Notes: generated by a model from the sequence alone, not told the origin. Shown: positions 1 to 10,446, counted from the first letter of the stretch. The stretch: DNA of 64,000 nucleotides from Bimastos eiseni (GCA_959347315.1 OY365807.1:32616204-32680203), one strand, 5' to 3'. Numbers and translations are program-made.

Positions 1-780
1 CCCACGTATACAAAGGCATTTATGTATGCCATTGTATAGGCCTACACGCAGGTATTATTAAGTATGCATGCGATGTATACAAGAAATGAACCTATTCTAT
101 TCTTCAGATAGAATTTGCCAAGACGTTTGTGCACAGGCGTTGCCTTTGACAGATGAAGCGTTACTACGTTGGCAATCGTTGGTCGTGCCAGATATATATA
201 TATATATATGGTGCTAATGGCTGCCAAACGAACGCATCGTTAGTCTCAGTGTTTTTCTCTAGAAGGACAAATTGAACCATGCAAAATAATTGACTTGCTT
301 CGTGAATCCAGGTCCTTCAGTCGGCTTACCCATTATGTGCATCTCATCACGAGGCTTAGTCCTCTTTCGGCCATCTTGGAATCTTGGAACCGCAACCGTT
401 AGCATGGAATCCATTTCCGCCAGTTCTCAGGCGATTCTGAAAATCCGGTCATATTGAAAGAGGCCCGCTTTTTTGCTGTGCAGGTAGAACTGTGCTCCTT
501 CCGTTTGGCCAAAGCCAAGTAAGAGTTCGTCAGTTGTGTTATCATCTATCGTTGACCAGGATCAAGAGAAACAATAATGATCAATTGCAGGAAAACGAGA
601 ACAATGCGATAAGCAAGTATGCTGTGCGTCAGTACAAGCTGAGACTGCGTTTTAGTGTAGTTTATGGTTTCAAAAGCTACGCCTAACAGACGGAAGCACA
701 TCGTGCACAAGCGACGAAAACTGATTATGCATTGCACACAGAGGCGTATTCAAGGGGCCAATCCGGTCATGCCCCCCATT
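1..780. other. Non-coding stretch, nothing recognised
   Basis: No ORF here resembles a known protein; the open frames are 60-odd codons and unremarkable. A short (TA)n run sits near 190-210. The last seven bases (774-780, CCCCATT) are repeated directly at 2766-2772 and are read as the target duplication of the element that starts at 781. Confidence 0.5.
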
Positions 781-803
781 CAGGACTGTTAACCATACTG
801 GAA

Positions 804-980
804 AAAAGTATTGCGATACCAATACCAATACTTCATCAAAAAAGTATTGCAATACCAATACCAATACATTTTCTTAAAAGTATTGCAATACCAATACCAA
901 TACAGTTTCTTAAAAGTATTGCAATACCAATACCAATACATTTTCTTAAAAGTATTGCAATACCAATACCAATACTTTCA
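804..980 (+). repeat. 36-bp subterminal minisatellite, ~5 copies
   Basis: The unit begins AAAAGTATTGCAATACCAAT, continues with a second CCAATAC and ends in ATTTTCTT. Five copies run head to tail just inside the left end of the 781-2765 element. Because 36 is a multiple of three, both strands stay open and give false repetitive ORFs. The GTATTGC core is related to the GTATCGC motifs at the right end. Confidence 0.8.
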
Positions 981-1740
981 CCAATACTTTTTGGCGAGCA
1001 AGTTTTCTGTTTATTCACACAAAACATGTGCTAAAGAAAAAGAAGTATAATTACACTATTATTTTTACATACAAAAAATCAGTAAACTAGAATTACAATT
1101 ATTATTTTCACAAATCAAAGATCTGTATAATTACAATGGGCAAGTTGTTTGCGAACACATGCCTCTGTCACCAAGCAGTAAGCTGGGAAGTAAACGGCAA
1201 GTCCTACAATATCACTGGGCTCGTGTCCAGGATCTTGCGATTCGTCCTTTACCGGCTCATGGGCCTATGAAAACGAGATGAGCACCTTTTCAACGTTCCG
1301 TATGGAATATGGGTTGACTTTACTACTCAAATATGTGCGTAGAGGAGGAAACACTATATCCGATCGTTTCTCTATTTATAGATTCTTTATATTATGTGAC
1401 GAACTCCCACCCTGACCTAGATTTCCGGGGTCTAGCCTATCTTGGGTCGACTGCAGGCAGGGGTCTATATGCCAGGAGGCCGATGGTCAAGCGGGGACTC
1501 ATGGCTAGTGAGTCCAGGTTCTAGCCTGGGAAGTATTTGCCCCTGCCCTGCATGATGTTCAGGTGGCCCAATAGGGAAAGAACCCCGGCTGGAGCGGGGC
1601 CACATTTGATAAAACATGTTTCTATATATTAGAACACAATAACTACAAATGCAACGATTTGACAATATTAACATATCTCTTTGAAATTATCTAACACAAT
1701 CTCAGCAATGTCTCACAATTCTAACTATACTTTAATTATA

Positions 1741-1940
1741 AGAGTCAAAGAGCCTATACGCGGCCACTTCAAACAACTCTGAGGCGATCGTCGACCTCAT
1801 GCAAAAGTGGACGTCTGCTAAAATGTCAGGGCTCTAGCCAAAACTTATAATGAGAGCCAAAAACCTATATACGGCCACTTCAAACGACTCTAAGGCGATC
1901 ATCTACCTCAAATAAAGTGGTCCGTCTGCTAAAATGTCTT
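1741..1940 (+). repeat. Imperfect tandem duplication of ~110 bp
   Basis: The block from AGAGTCAAAGAGCCTATACG to the motif GTCTGCTAAAATGTC is repeated once (about 1741-1830 and 1851-1940) with point differences. It lies inside the hAT-like element, so it is probably a property of that family rather than a host repeat. Confidence 0.6.
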
Positions 1941-2614
1941 ACTATACTCTATAAGCTAACTCTGCAACTCTAGACTGTATCACCGTATCTCACCTCTCTT
2001 TCTGGTGTGTGTGTGTGTAATAAGTTTATTTAACGACGCATCCAAGATAAGGATGATATGCGTCTCTTTCTGGCACCGGCCGCGCTTCTTCTACCTCTCT
2101 CGTCCGTTGCTGCTCTCTTAGAGAGAGAGAGAGAATAAGAGAGAGAATGAGAGAGAGAATGAGAGAGAGAGATCAGTCTACCTGTTTCTCTCTCTCATTC
2201 ACATCCCTCATCTGTCTTTCTGCTTTGCCCAGTCACCTCTGTAAGCCTCTGGCCCAGGGGTCAACCAACCAGCTAGCCAGGCAGTCTCATCTCAAGATTA
2301 CTGGAGCAATCTTGGTCCCATCTAATCAGTCAGCCGGCCGCTGGCTTTTCTCCTTAGCCGGTCCACATTCCTTACTTTGGATAGGCCTAGACCCCAACCC
2401 TCTAGCAACCGGTTTAAACTAGTTCTACCCTAGCAGTCTGCAGGCTTGAAATCTAACAGGCATGAAATTATTCAGGTATATGCCTGCCCCTGCAGTTCTG
2501 TGAGGAAGAGACAATATTCTGAGTGCGAAGATTTATTACTCACCATTTCTTGATCGCAAAAATTTCAAGTGGAAGAGAAATTTAATTTTTTTTATTACGG
2601 TGTGAAGAAAGTAC

Positions 2615-2757
2615 TGGTATCGCGTATCGATGACTGGCTAAAAAACTATCGCGATACACACGCGATACTGACCAAACAAAACTATCGCGATACACCCTGC
2701 GATACTGCAAAAAGATCGCCGATACCAAAGTATCACGATACTCTATCGCGATATTAA
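2615..2757 (-). repeat. TATCGCGATA subterminal motif cluster
   Basis: At least five TATCGCGATA/GTATCGCGA-type palindromic motifs occur within 145 bp at the right end of the hAT-like element, mirroring the GTATTGC repeats at its left end. No protein is supported here; the short ORFs are by-products of the repeat. Confidence 0.65.
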
Positions 2758-3171
2758 CAGCCCTGCCCCATTTGATATTTACACAGGGCGCGCCGCCATC
2801 CAGAACTGTGATCACGACGTAATCTTTCATGAGGTAAATATAATGAAGAAATTTAATAAACCGGTGACAAACCTGATAATTTGATTTATTAGTTTATTAG
2901 TTTACTGCAAATAATTCGACCATTGTTGTTGGTGCTAGATGTTTCGAGAGTATCTTGCATGCTTACTTAGGCTACTTCATACTTTAAGGCGTGCAATGGG
3001 CAACAGTCGCCAGTCGAAACACAGAATAAGTGACTTCATCTGGTGTCCGGCAACATTCGTTTGAGTTCATTGAGCGAAATAAGTAATGTCTGCTCGAAAA
3101 CAACATCCTAAGGGTTTCAGTTTCAAAAAGATGTCATTGTCAGATAAGAATACGAAGTATAGGAGGGAGGT

Positions 3172-3722
3172 AACCCGACATAAGCGCGCCGTCATAAGCG
3201 CGCAGGACAAAAGCGCGCAGTGACATTAACGCGCCGACACACACACATAATTATAAGCGCGCAGCTCACACGTGTTTTAAATTATTTTATAAGGACAAGT
3301 AAACTGGTGGTAACCAGACTGACTGTGGAACGATCTAAGTTGACAAATTGATAAAGCGCTGTAGTTTAATCTATATAGCCAATAGTGTGAGAAGTCTCAC
3401 GGTGTTGTAGCAGTAGTCAAACGCAGTTATATTTAGATATTTATGTTCTGAGTGTTGCCAAACAAGTAATTTATAAGCAAAGGCACAGTTCCGTATGTTG
3501 GAGTCAAAGTCAGTAAACGTCTTATATTTTCTAAACAACTGTAATTGGATTCTAATTGCAATGTCGTTCCCACACATCTATCTGTGTTACACACCTTACA
3601 CAACTTTCGAATTATGCGGTGCGTTATTTACCAAATATTGTGTAATATTTCTTTTTCTATATATACTCCAGTATTATATTTGTTGAGGTTTTTCGCGCGC
3701 TTAGGTCGTGTGCGCTTTTGTT
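3172..3722. mobile_element. Possible MITE bounded by AAGCGCGC clusters
   Basis: The left side (3178-3265) carries five close copies of ATAAGCGCGC/AAAAGCGCGC/TTAACGCGCC. The right side (3690-3722) carries the same motifs in the opposite orientation (CGCGCGCTTAGG and GTGCGCTTTTGTTAC). The 550 bp between are AT-rich and non-coding. Inverted clusters of one motif around an AT-rich core suggest a miniature transposon or other foldback element, but I could not define exact ends or a target duplication. Confidence 0.4.
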
Positions 3723-3959
3723 ACGGTGCCAGCAGATGGATATATAGCTCTAGCATAATTTCATTACATTTTTGTAAATATCTTTATACTTCACGATTTT
3801 CGACTAAGGCTTTCCAACTGATTAGTTTTAACTTTGAAGTGAGCATTTTTTGTTTGTTTTCGGTTCTTCTCATCGATTGGATCCTGAACTTGATTAAACT
3901 GTATGTATGTACAAAGTGTGTGTATATACATGATAAACATATATATATATTTACTGTGA

Positions 3960-4088
3960 GATGAAGCATATAGATATACATACATATATAATTATGTAAG
4001 CATATATGTAATATGAGGCATAAAGTATAATATACATACATATAGACTGTGTATATAATGTATGTATAATATTGTATATGCTTCATCT
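3960..4088. repeat. AT-rich imperfect palindrome
   Basis: GATGAAGCATATAGATATAC at the left is answered by GTATATGCTTCATC at the right, with ATACATACATATA-type arms between, giving an imperfect hairpin of about 128 bp. It is surrounded by other AT-rich microsatellite-like DNA, and no gene is present. Confidence 0.5.
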
Positions 4089-4089
4089 T

Positions 4090-5256
4090 GCCTGCAGAAG
4101 ACCAACACTGTTATATAGCATATAAAATTATATATGCTTTCAATATTAAATTACATTAATTAGCACACTAGTAGTAAGCGCAAAAATTATTGATTTTTCG
4201 GCGTCTGAATAGTTTCATGCTTGTAAAAATAATCGCATCTATAGAAAAGTGGTTATGTCCAATTATTTACTGTGCCTTGCCATATGTAAACAAACCGTTT
4301 TTCTAAAACAAATTGCAATAAGATTCAACGCTTTCTCTGTCTATTTCTCTATAATTAGACTCTCTCTATATAAATAGGCCTATATATGTATATATATGTA
4401 AACTTTATTTTACGTATACGGTACCGTACCGATTATTTTATGTCTTTGCTATACTGTGCATATATTTCACATTACCTTTCAATCTGTTACCTTAAATTAT
4501 CTTATCGTGGAACGACTGCCACAATCTCTTAGATTCACTCAAATTCACTTCCTTCTTTCAAAAAGAGGCTCATGGTACACTACTTCTCCTTAACTACTTC
4601 AAACACTTTACTATACGTTTATATAACTGCATATATTATTCTCCTCGATACTGACTATCCGCGCCTCAGATTCAAACTTCAGTGTAATCGTGCGCGCGTT
4701 AAAAATTTTAATTAAAAATTAAAGATTATTACACAAATTCAAACCCGTTAAAACTGAAAGGCTTCTTATTGCTGCGTGGTCAGCCTGCTGCCTGATCCAT
4801 TTTAGTCGATATCTCTTCGATAAATCTGACCCCAACAAGGTTGAGTCTGTCTAACGGTTTGACTGTAGAGATCAGAGTTAGAGCGACCGATCCTTCGGCG
4901 CTAATCAAGATTAAACGCTTCGCTCGTCCCATCATTTCCATTGACCGGGTCGCAGTTTCTGCCTGTGTGGCCGATGTAGCGTTTATAAACAGTGGTCGTC
5001 AATAAAATCAGGCAGTAAAAGTCTAAACGCTCCTGTTACGAAGGCACTGAGTTCATCGGGTATAGGAATCATGGTTGGTGTGAAACTTTGCGTTATTGAT
5101 GGCATTCGGGAAAGTCAAGCGTATTTAGCCTATAATACCTACACAGAATGCAAGTCAATATTACAACCGATGAAAGTCAGATGCAACCTTATTAGGCGTT
5201 TTAGATTTCATAATGGTCGTGTAGTACTGTATAATTAGACGAATAGCATTTCTAAC
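4090..5256. other. Non-coding stretch, nothing recognised
   Basis: AT-rich DNA with no ORF or repeat I can assign. It ends at an assembly gap. Confidence 0.5.
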
Positions 5257-5456
5257 NNNNNNNNNNNNNNNNNNNNNNNNNNNNNNNNNNNNNNNNNNNN
5301 NNNNNNNNNNNNNNNNNNNNNNNNNNNNNNNNNNNNNNNNNNNNNNNNNNNNNNNNNNNNNNNNNNNNNNNNNNNNNNNNNNNNNNNNNNNNNNNNNNNN
5401 NNNNNNNNNNNNNNNNNNNNNNNNNNNNNNNNNNNNNNNNNNNNNNNNNNNNNNNN
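5257..5456. other. Assembly gap (200 N)
   Basis: Exactly 200 N characters, the usual placeholder length for a gap of unknown size. The right side opens directly into a long CAT/CAC triplet array, so the gap probably marks an unresolved part of that array. Confidence 0.95.
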
Positions 5457-5533
5457 CACCACCACCATCATCATCATCGTCATCATTATCATCATCATCA
5501 TCATCATCATCATCACCACCACCACCATCATCG

Positions 5534-5573
<40 letters not shown>

Positions 5574-5601
5574 AATCATCATAATCATCATCACCACCAC
5601 C

Positions 5602-5683
<82 letters not shown>

Positions 5684-5701
5684 CCACCACCACCATCATC
5701 G

Positions 5702-5735
<34 letters not shown>

Positions 5736-5790
5736 GATCTTCATCATCATCATCATCACCACCACCACCACCACCACCACCACCATCTCG
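5457..5790 (+). repeat. CAT/CAC triplet microsatellite
   Basis: Long runs of CAT (with CGT and AAT variants) alternate with short CACCACCACCAC blocks that recur about every 80-110 bp, so a compound unit has itself been duplicated. Its frames read as poly-Asp/poly-Gly or poly-Met/poly-Val on the minus strand. These are repeat artefacts, not proteins. Confidence 0.9.
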
Positions 5791-5859
5791 TCCATTCTTG
5801 TTCCTACTTCTCCTACTTAATCTCTTCCTTCCTTTCTCCCTCTGTTTCTCCTTCTTCCT

Positions 5860-6068
5860 GTTGCGTCCTATTTCCTTCCCTTCTCTTCCCTTTGCTCTGT
5901 CTGTCTGTGCCAGTGACTGTCTGTCTGTCTCCCTCTCTATCTCTCTCTGTCTGTCTCTGTCTGTCTGTCTGTCTCTTTGTCTGTCTCTGTCTCTGTCTCT
6001 CTGTCTCTGTCTCTTTCTCTGTCTCTGTCTCTGTCTCTGTCTCTGTCTGTCTGTCTCTCTCTCTCTCA
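5860..6068 (+). repeat. TCTG/TCTC pyrimidine microsatellite
   Basis: Nearly pure TCTG, TCTC and GTCTCT tandem units. The Ser/Leu/Cys or Arg/Asp/Glu-rich frames through it are low-complexity artefacts. Confidence 0.9.
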
Positions 6069-6069
6069 T

Positions 6070-7785
6070 AAGAAATCGTTCTTCCTAAACATGGGTCTGC
6101 GTGTGGCTGGTCATTTCTCAATTTCCGGCTGCTACTGGCGACCTCTTTGTTCGTCAGTCTCCATTGGCTTTCTGCCATTTGAAGCCACATGCGCCGCCGA
6201 CATGAACACCTCCACCCCTCCACAGAACGATCCCGCGTTGTCATCTCGACCTTTGACCCTTGCATTCCGGATCAACGTGACCTTCGCAGAGAATTTTTCT
6301 GTATGCGCGTATGGTGCGAGAAATCCCGGAAGTAGTTGTTAGAAAGGTAAACAGCGCTGATTATCCAATCTAAATCCACCAGACGCTAATAAAATTCAGT
6401 CAATAGACGGGGCCAAGTGAAACCGACGGTCACGTGACATTTCATGGATGAGGTGGAGTCAGGGTGAAACTCCGAAGGACAAGAGATCGAATAATCGGAA
6501 TGTATACGTTCTCAATCTGACCAATCTAGACTTGATTGTTTGGCGCTAGTTACATTGCCGGCCATCCTGCAGAAGCAACCCTTGTTGTTCATCGACGGAT
6601 GCATCGGAGCCGTCAGCAGATGGTCACTTGGCAAAGATGGACCGTCCAGAGTTGTGTCCAGAATAATTAGACCGATCTTCGTCCTATCTGCGGACAGGCA
6701 ATCTGCTCGTCCTGAATGATTGCACTCAGCAGAATGACGTCAGCCAAACAGAACCAATTTGGACTGCAGGACAGTTTCTGCTCTCATCCACGACTAATTA
6801 GTCCGTTTTTATATAGTTCAATCTCACTATTGCCACACACACACGCGCGCACACACACACACAATCCTATACAGGCGTAGCTAGGGTATTTTGCGTCGGG
6901 GAACAAACTACGAAATTGGCGCCCCTTTGGAGCCGTCCAGAAAGGACGTTAAGCGCCTAGTAGGGGAGGTCACACATTGTGACGATCTGCGACGAGGGAG
7001 GGGGATATAAGAAATGTGACATCAATCATCCCATCAAACATAAAAATTTGCAATTTTTTAAATAATTTACTCAATAATAAACGAGTTCCACTTAATTAGC
7101 AACAATTTTTTCCAACTTTTTTATGATTATTGCATTCTTAATTTTATAATTGTTTACTTTACACCCTGTGTCAAGTTTGAGTTTTGAAGGTTAGGCAGCC
7201 ATGTTGTAACGCATAAGCAGGACTCAATTATGGTGCCCAAATGCATCAGGCCACGGAAAATCTCTACACGGCGGCAACGTAAACTACTGGTCGGCATCGC
7301 AAACGAAGTAAATTGAGAGAGTGTAGATTGGATATATAGACGAAGCAGGACTGGATCTGACAGGAATATCCACTGAACAGGATGATGAGGTTCAAGCACT
7401 CCCCATTTATTCCAGTTGTTTCTCCGTAGGTGAATATCGAAGCATAAAGTTGCGATCGTTTCAAGTTAATACTATCAAAAAATGTTTTTAGATGTAATGA
7501 TTCTGCCAGAGCTTTTCATCTTGTGGAATGCATAAAATGAGTTTAATAATTCTACTGTCTCCATTTTTCATCGTTCCGCTATATGGCTTTTATCCATAAT
7601 TGCGTTGCGTCATATATGGACGGCCAGGTTTCGTATTTATTTCACATTTCTCAAATACATCTAAAGGCTATTTATACATGACTGTCATATAGACAGTCTA
7701 AAAAAGTAATTTTAATTGATTTAACGATCGCAAGTTGTCAATAACGTTATCAAAATTTGTTTTCTGCAATGTTTCTTGTTCGATA
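6070..7785. other. Non-coding stretch with transposon scraps
   Basis: No supported gene. A (CA)n run lies at 6835-6865. The segment from about 6875 (AGGCGTAGCTAGGGTATTTT) to GGCGCCCCTTTGG near 6930 looks like a scrap of a dispersed repeat; a GGCGCCCC-bearing relative occurs at about 9700-9860. Boundaries could not be set. Confidence 0.4.
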
Positions 7786-7791
7786 CTCAGA

Positions 7792-8095
7792 AGTAGTAGG
7801 AAAACCCGCTAGCTAGCGCATTTGACCATAATATTGGTCAATTCGTCCACCTAATAGGTTACCTAAACGTATTTGTAACCTTTAACTAGGTTACAAAAAC
7901 TAGTTCATACAAGAACCTAAGTCCTAGGTTAAACATCAACCAATACAGTCTAATAGGTCCGGGAAATTTCCAATAGTTTCGATGATGAGTCACAATTCAT
8001 GCATAAACCAAAGGCCTAGGTCAAAACACCACCAATAGGTCAAAAGTCACGGGAATTTCCAATAGTTTCGATGATGATGAGTTCAACAAACAAAG
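7792..8095 (+). repeat. Left terminal inverted repeat of Polinton mini-element
   Basis: It matches the reverse complement of 9199-9496 almost throughout. Inside, a 27-bp segment (7962-7988) recurs at 8051-8077 with one difference, so the repeat has an internal duplication ending in the ATG-rich start of the resident gene (ATGATGATGAG at 8071). Confidence 0.9.
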
Positions 8096-8102
8096 TTCTA
8101 AC

Positions 8103-8245
8103 ATTCCACTACCGAAATTTTTAGCGAATAAAAAGGGCATTATCAATAGGAAGAACGAAGACGAAGAATGCTTCAAGTGGTGTGTAACGAGAGCCTTAAA
8201 TCCTGTTGATAGAGATTCAGAAAGAATCACGAAAGAATTTTTTTA
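8103..8245 (+). pseudogene. Displaced fragment of Polinton-type DNA polymerase-associated gene
   Basis: Read from 8103 on the + strand, about 47 codons stay open to a stop near 8243-8245. They show the motif CFKWCVTRALNP, which belongs to the N-terminal region of the large Polinton/adintovirus-type DNA polymerase protein, directly after the point where the neighbouring minus-strand ORF leaves that family. The fragment is therefore the next part of the same gene, inverted and joined to the left terminal repeat. The ATG at 8071 is out of frame with it and meets a stop at 8122, so it is not expressible as it stands. Family recognition is from memory and untested. Confidence 0.65.
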
Positions 8246-9223
8246 AAAGTCTGAGAAACTTGATTTGTCCAGCATTGAATTCCCAGTCGCAGCGGATGCT
8301 AACGTGATAAGTAAGTTTGAGAGTAGTGGAATGTTAGAACTACCCTTCAACGGTTTATAAACAACCGTATTGATATCCAGCTTTACAACTGCTCTTAACC
8401 TCCAGTTGCTACCACGCATCTGGAAGGCAGCCACTGATTCCAGGATTTTATCTTTAGCATTGTTGTAAATTTCACTGGTATCAGTAGAGTCTAAAACCAC
8501 TTCAGTTATCGAGCGGAATGGTATATCTCTGGAATCAACTTCAACAGATTTCATGTCAACACGCTCCATTGAGCAGGTGAGGATAAAATTGACCTTAGTC
8601 TGTCGATTTCTTGTCAACAGGTCTACCATTTGTGTTTGAATGGTGTCAAAAAAAGATATGGCGGCAAATCCGTCTGCTCCTTCGATCGTGTATTGTTTCG
8701 TGAAGCCCTTGATAGCTATCTCTTTTATTTCGCGTGTTTTCATATGAATTTTACCGAATATAGAATTCACTTTGGCTTTCAGTTCTTCTATCTTCTCGTT
8801 TACCTGTCTCTTTGGTTCTTCGGGTATGTACCCTTCAATCCACTTTGCGAATGTATTAATCGCGGATTTTGTCTTATCAAGGACTTTTCGTACCGCTGAG
8901 AATGGTACGGGAGCGAGTGTTGGGATTCCAATGTCGGGAACAGGTGCGTCCAGCAAACTAGCATTGGTTGAGATTGGGGTAAAATATGAGGTGATGAGTG
9001 TGTTGGGCACATTGGCTTCAATTTTACTAATCAAATATGCTTTACGCAGTCTCGTATAACCAACCATACCTTTCTGTTTCGCAATTTTTCTTAATTCGAT
9101 CACAGTCTTCTTCGAGTATTCCATTTCATATTGGGATGATATTCCTTTAAGCTGTTGTGAGAAAATATTTGCATTCATTTTATATATGAGAGATTTTTGT
9201 TTGTCTGTTGAACTCATCATCAT
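8243..9223 (-). CDS. 326-codon ORF, N-terminal part of a Polinton/adintovirus DNA polymerase-like protein
   Basis: This is an uninterrupted ORF inside the mini-element. Residues about 38-70 (KTVIELRKIAKQKG and on through RLRKAYLISKI) resemble a SAP/Rho-N-type nucleic-acid-binding helix-loop-helix. Residues about 200-300 (KVNFILTCSMERVDM, FQMRGSNWRLRAVVKLDIN, YKPLKGSSNIP) resemble the conserved segment upstream of the polymerase domain in Polinton-type B-family polymerase proteins. The last ~25 residues, after KGSSNIPLL, leave the family and end at a stop, so the zinc-finger and polymerase catalytic parts are absent. The start was chosen at the first of three consecutive ATGs at 9223, inside the right inverted repeat. 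A truncated product could bind DNA or interfere with a full-length relative. The ORF is intact but no expression evidence exists. Confidence 0.7.
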   Translation of the reverse strand: MMMSSTDKQKSLIYKMNANIFSQQLKGISSQYEMEYSKKTVIELRKIAKQKGMVGYTRLRKAYLISKIEANVPNTLITSYFTPISTNASLLDAPVPDIGIPTLAPVPFSAVRKVLDKTKSAINTFAKWIEGYIPEEPKRQVNEKIEELKAKVNSIFGKIHMKTREIKEIAIKGFTKQYTIEGADGFAAISFFDTIQTQMVDLLTRNRQTKVNFILTCSMERVDMKSVEVDSRDIPFRSITEVVLDSTDTSEIYNNAKDKILESVAAFQMRGSNWRLRAVVKLDINTVVYKPLKGSSNIPLLSNLLITLASAATGNSMLDKSSFSDF

Positions 9224-9496
9224 CGAAACTATTGGAAATTCCCGTGACTTTTGACCTATTGGTGGTGTTTTGACCTAGGCCTTTGGTTTATGCATGAATT
9301 GTGACTCATCATCGAAACTATTGGAAATTTCTCGGACTTATTAGACTGTATTGGTTGATGTTTAACCTAGGTCTTAGGTTTTTGTATGAATTAGTTTTTG
9401 TAACCTAGTTAAAGGTTACAAATACGTTTAGGTAACCTATTAGGTGGACGAATTGATCAATATTATGGCCGCCAGCTAGCGGGTTTTCCTACTACT
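9199..9496 (-). repeat. Right terminal inverted repeat of Polinton mini-element
   Basis: It is the partner of 7792-8095. It holds the start codons of the 326-codon ORF and the upstream 220 bp, so any promoter for that ORF must lie in the repeat. Confidence 0.9.
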
Positions 9497-9502
9497 CTCA
9501 GA

Positions 9503-10446
9503 TGAGCAAGATCGCTGAGACGATCTTATGGATCCCATTGAAGCCTGAAAATGCGAGAAAAATATCTTCAGTTTGCTGAAGGACCGCTCACAGCATGCAT
9601 TGAAACAGCAATTGTTGGCAGAATTTGCAGCGAAATGCGTAGATTTGAAAATGCGTTACGAGTAGGGGCCTATATGTCACCCTTAGTGATTACTGATCAG
9701 TGGGGTTCTGGGGCGCCAGAATCATTCTTGATAACCTGGTTGCAATGAGGGTATTGGGGGTGCCAAAATTTAATCTTTCTAACCTATAGTTGGGGTAAAT
9801 TGGTTTGCATCAAAAAAGGAAGAAAATAGTTCTAATCCTCATTTCGGCGCCCCTCAAACTTTACACCCAGGGACATATGTCGACCCCCCTAACCTTCCTA
9901 ACCACGCATATGCACACCTACACGTATAACATGGATGTGAAGTTAATTATACCCAGGATATGTTACGCTATAATTACTGGACTTAATTAAAATATACCTG
10001 CGTCCACGTGGAGTCACCTGAAAGTTCAAACCTGTCTCTGAAATTAATTAATGGGACTTTACTTTTGCTATTCGCAGGTTGATTTACATATTTCTCACAT
10101 TATATTGCTAATTACGATTGCTATTACCAATGGTAATTAGTTTCTATCATATGTTTTACTTATTATGCTTGCGTATGTCTCAGTAATGCTCTATTGCGTT
10201 CATTGGTCAAAAATGAAAAGTATATGCACGTCTATGTATGCAAGCATAGTCCCACACGTGCACGCATTTAGGCCTACGTATATGTACATACATAAGCCGA
10301 CGTGCACGTGCATCATATAGGCCTACACAGTTCATGTGAACAAGATCACATGAGCGCAAGCATTGGTATTATTCATGGGCTCAGTGCTCTGTTCGTCATC
10401 ATTAAGTCTTGTCTGATTGGAGTATTTACATTTCACATGTATGTCA
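9503..10446. other. Non-coding stretch, nothing firmly recognised
   Basis: No gene. Around 9655-9885 there are GGGGCGCC/GGCGCCCC-bearing segments like the scrap near 6930, possibly remnants of the same dispersed repeat. Confidence 0.4.

Larger units (their letters stand above)
781..2765. mobile_element. Non-autonomous hAT-like DNA transposon
   Basis: The left end reads CAGGACTGTTAACC and the right end, on the other strand, CAGGGCTGTTAATA, an imperfect terminal inverted repeat of the CAGGG type common in hAT elements. CCCCATT directly abuts both ends, a 7-bp exact duplication that could be an 8-bp hAT duplication with one base lost or gained in the C run. Both subterminal regions are dense in GCGATA/GTATTGC-type motifs: five copies of a 36-bp unit at 804-980, and TATCGCGATA-type palindromes at 2615-2755. 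Such subterminal clusters are typical hAT transposase-binding regions. No transposase ORF is visible in the 2-kb interior. Boundaries are read directly; the hAT assignment is inference. Confidence 0.65.
7792..9496. mobile_element. Polinton/Maverick-derived mini-element, non-autonomous
   Basis: The element starts AGTAGTAGGAAAACCC and ends with its reverse complement GGGTTTTCCTACTACT. CTCAGA flanks it on both sides (7786-7791 and 9497-9502), a perfect 6-bp target duplication. AG...CT termini, long inverted repeats and a 6-bp duplication are together the established signature of Polinton/Maverick integration. The inverted repeats are about 304 bp (7792-8095) and 298 bp (9199-9496) and differ mainly by one 6-bp indel plus scattered substitutions. 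Total length is 1705 bp, against 15-20 kb for a full Polinton. No integrase, protease, packaging ATPase or capsid gene is present, so it must have moved in trans. Confidence 0.9.

Noticed and set aside
732..1050. Repetitive ORFs with Ile/Pro or Tyr/Gln repeats on both strands
   Set aside because: They arise from a 36-bp tandem repeat at the end of a hAT-like element.
5161..6265. Minus-strand poly-Asp/Gly, poly-Met/Val and Arg/Asp/Glu-rich ORFs
   Set aside because: They run through CAT/CAC and TCTG microsatellites and across the N gap, so they are pure repeat translation.
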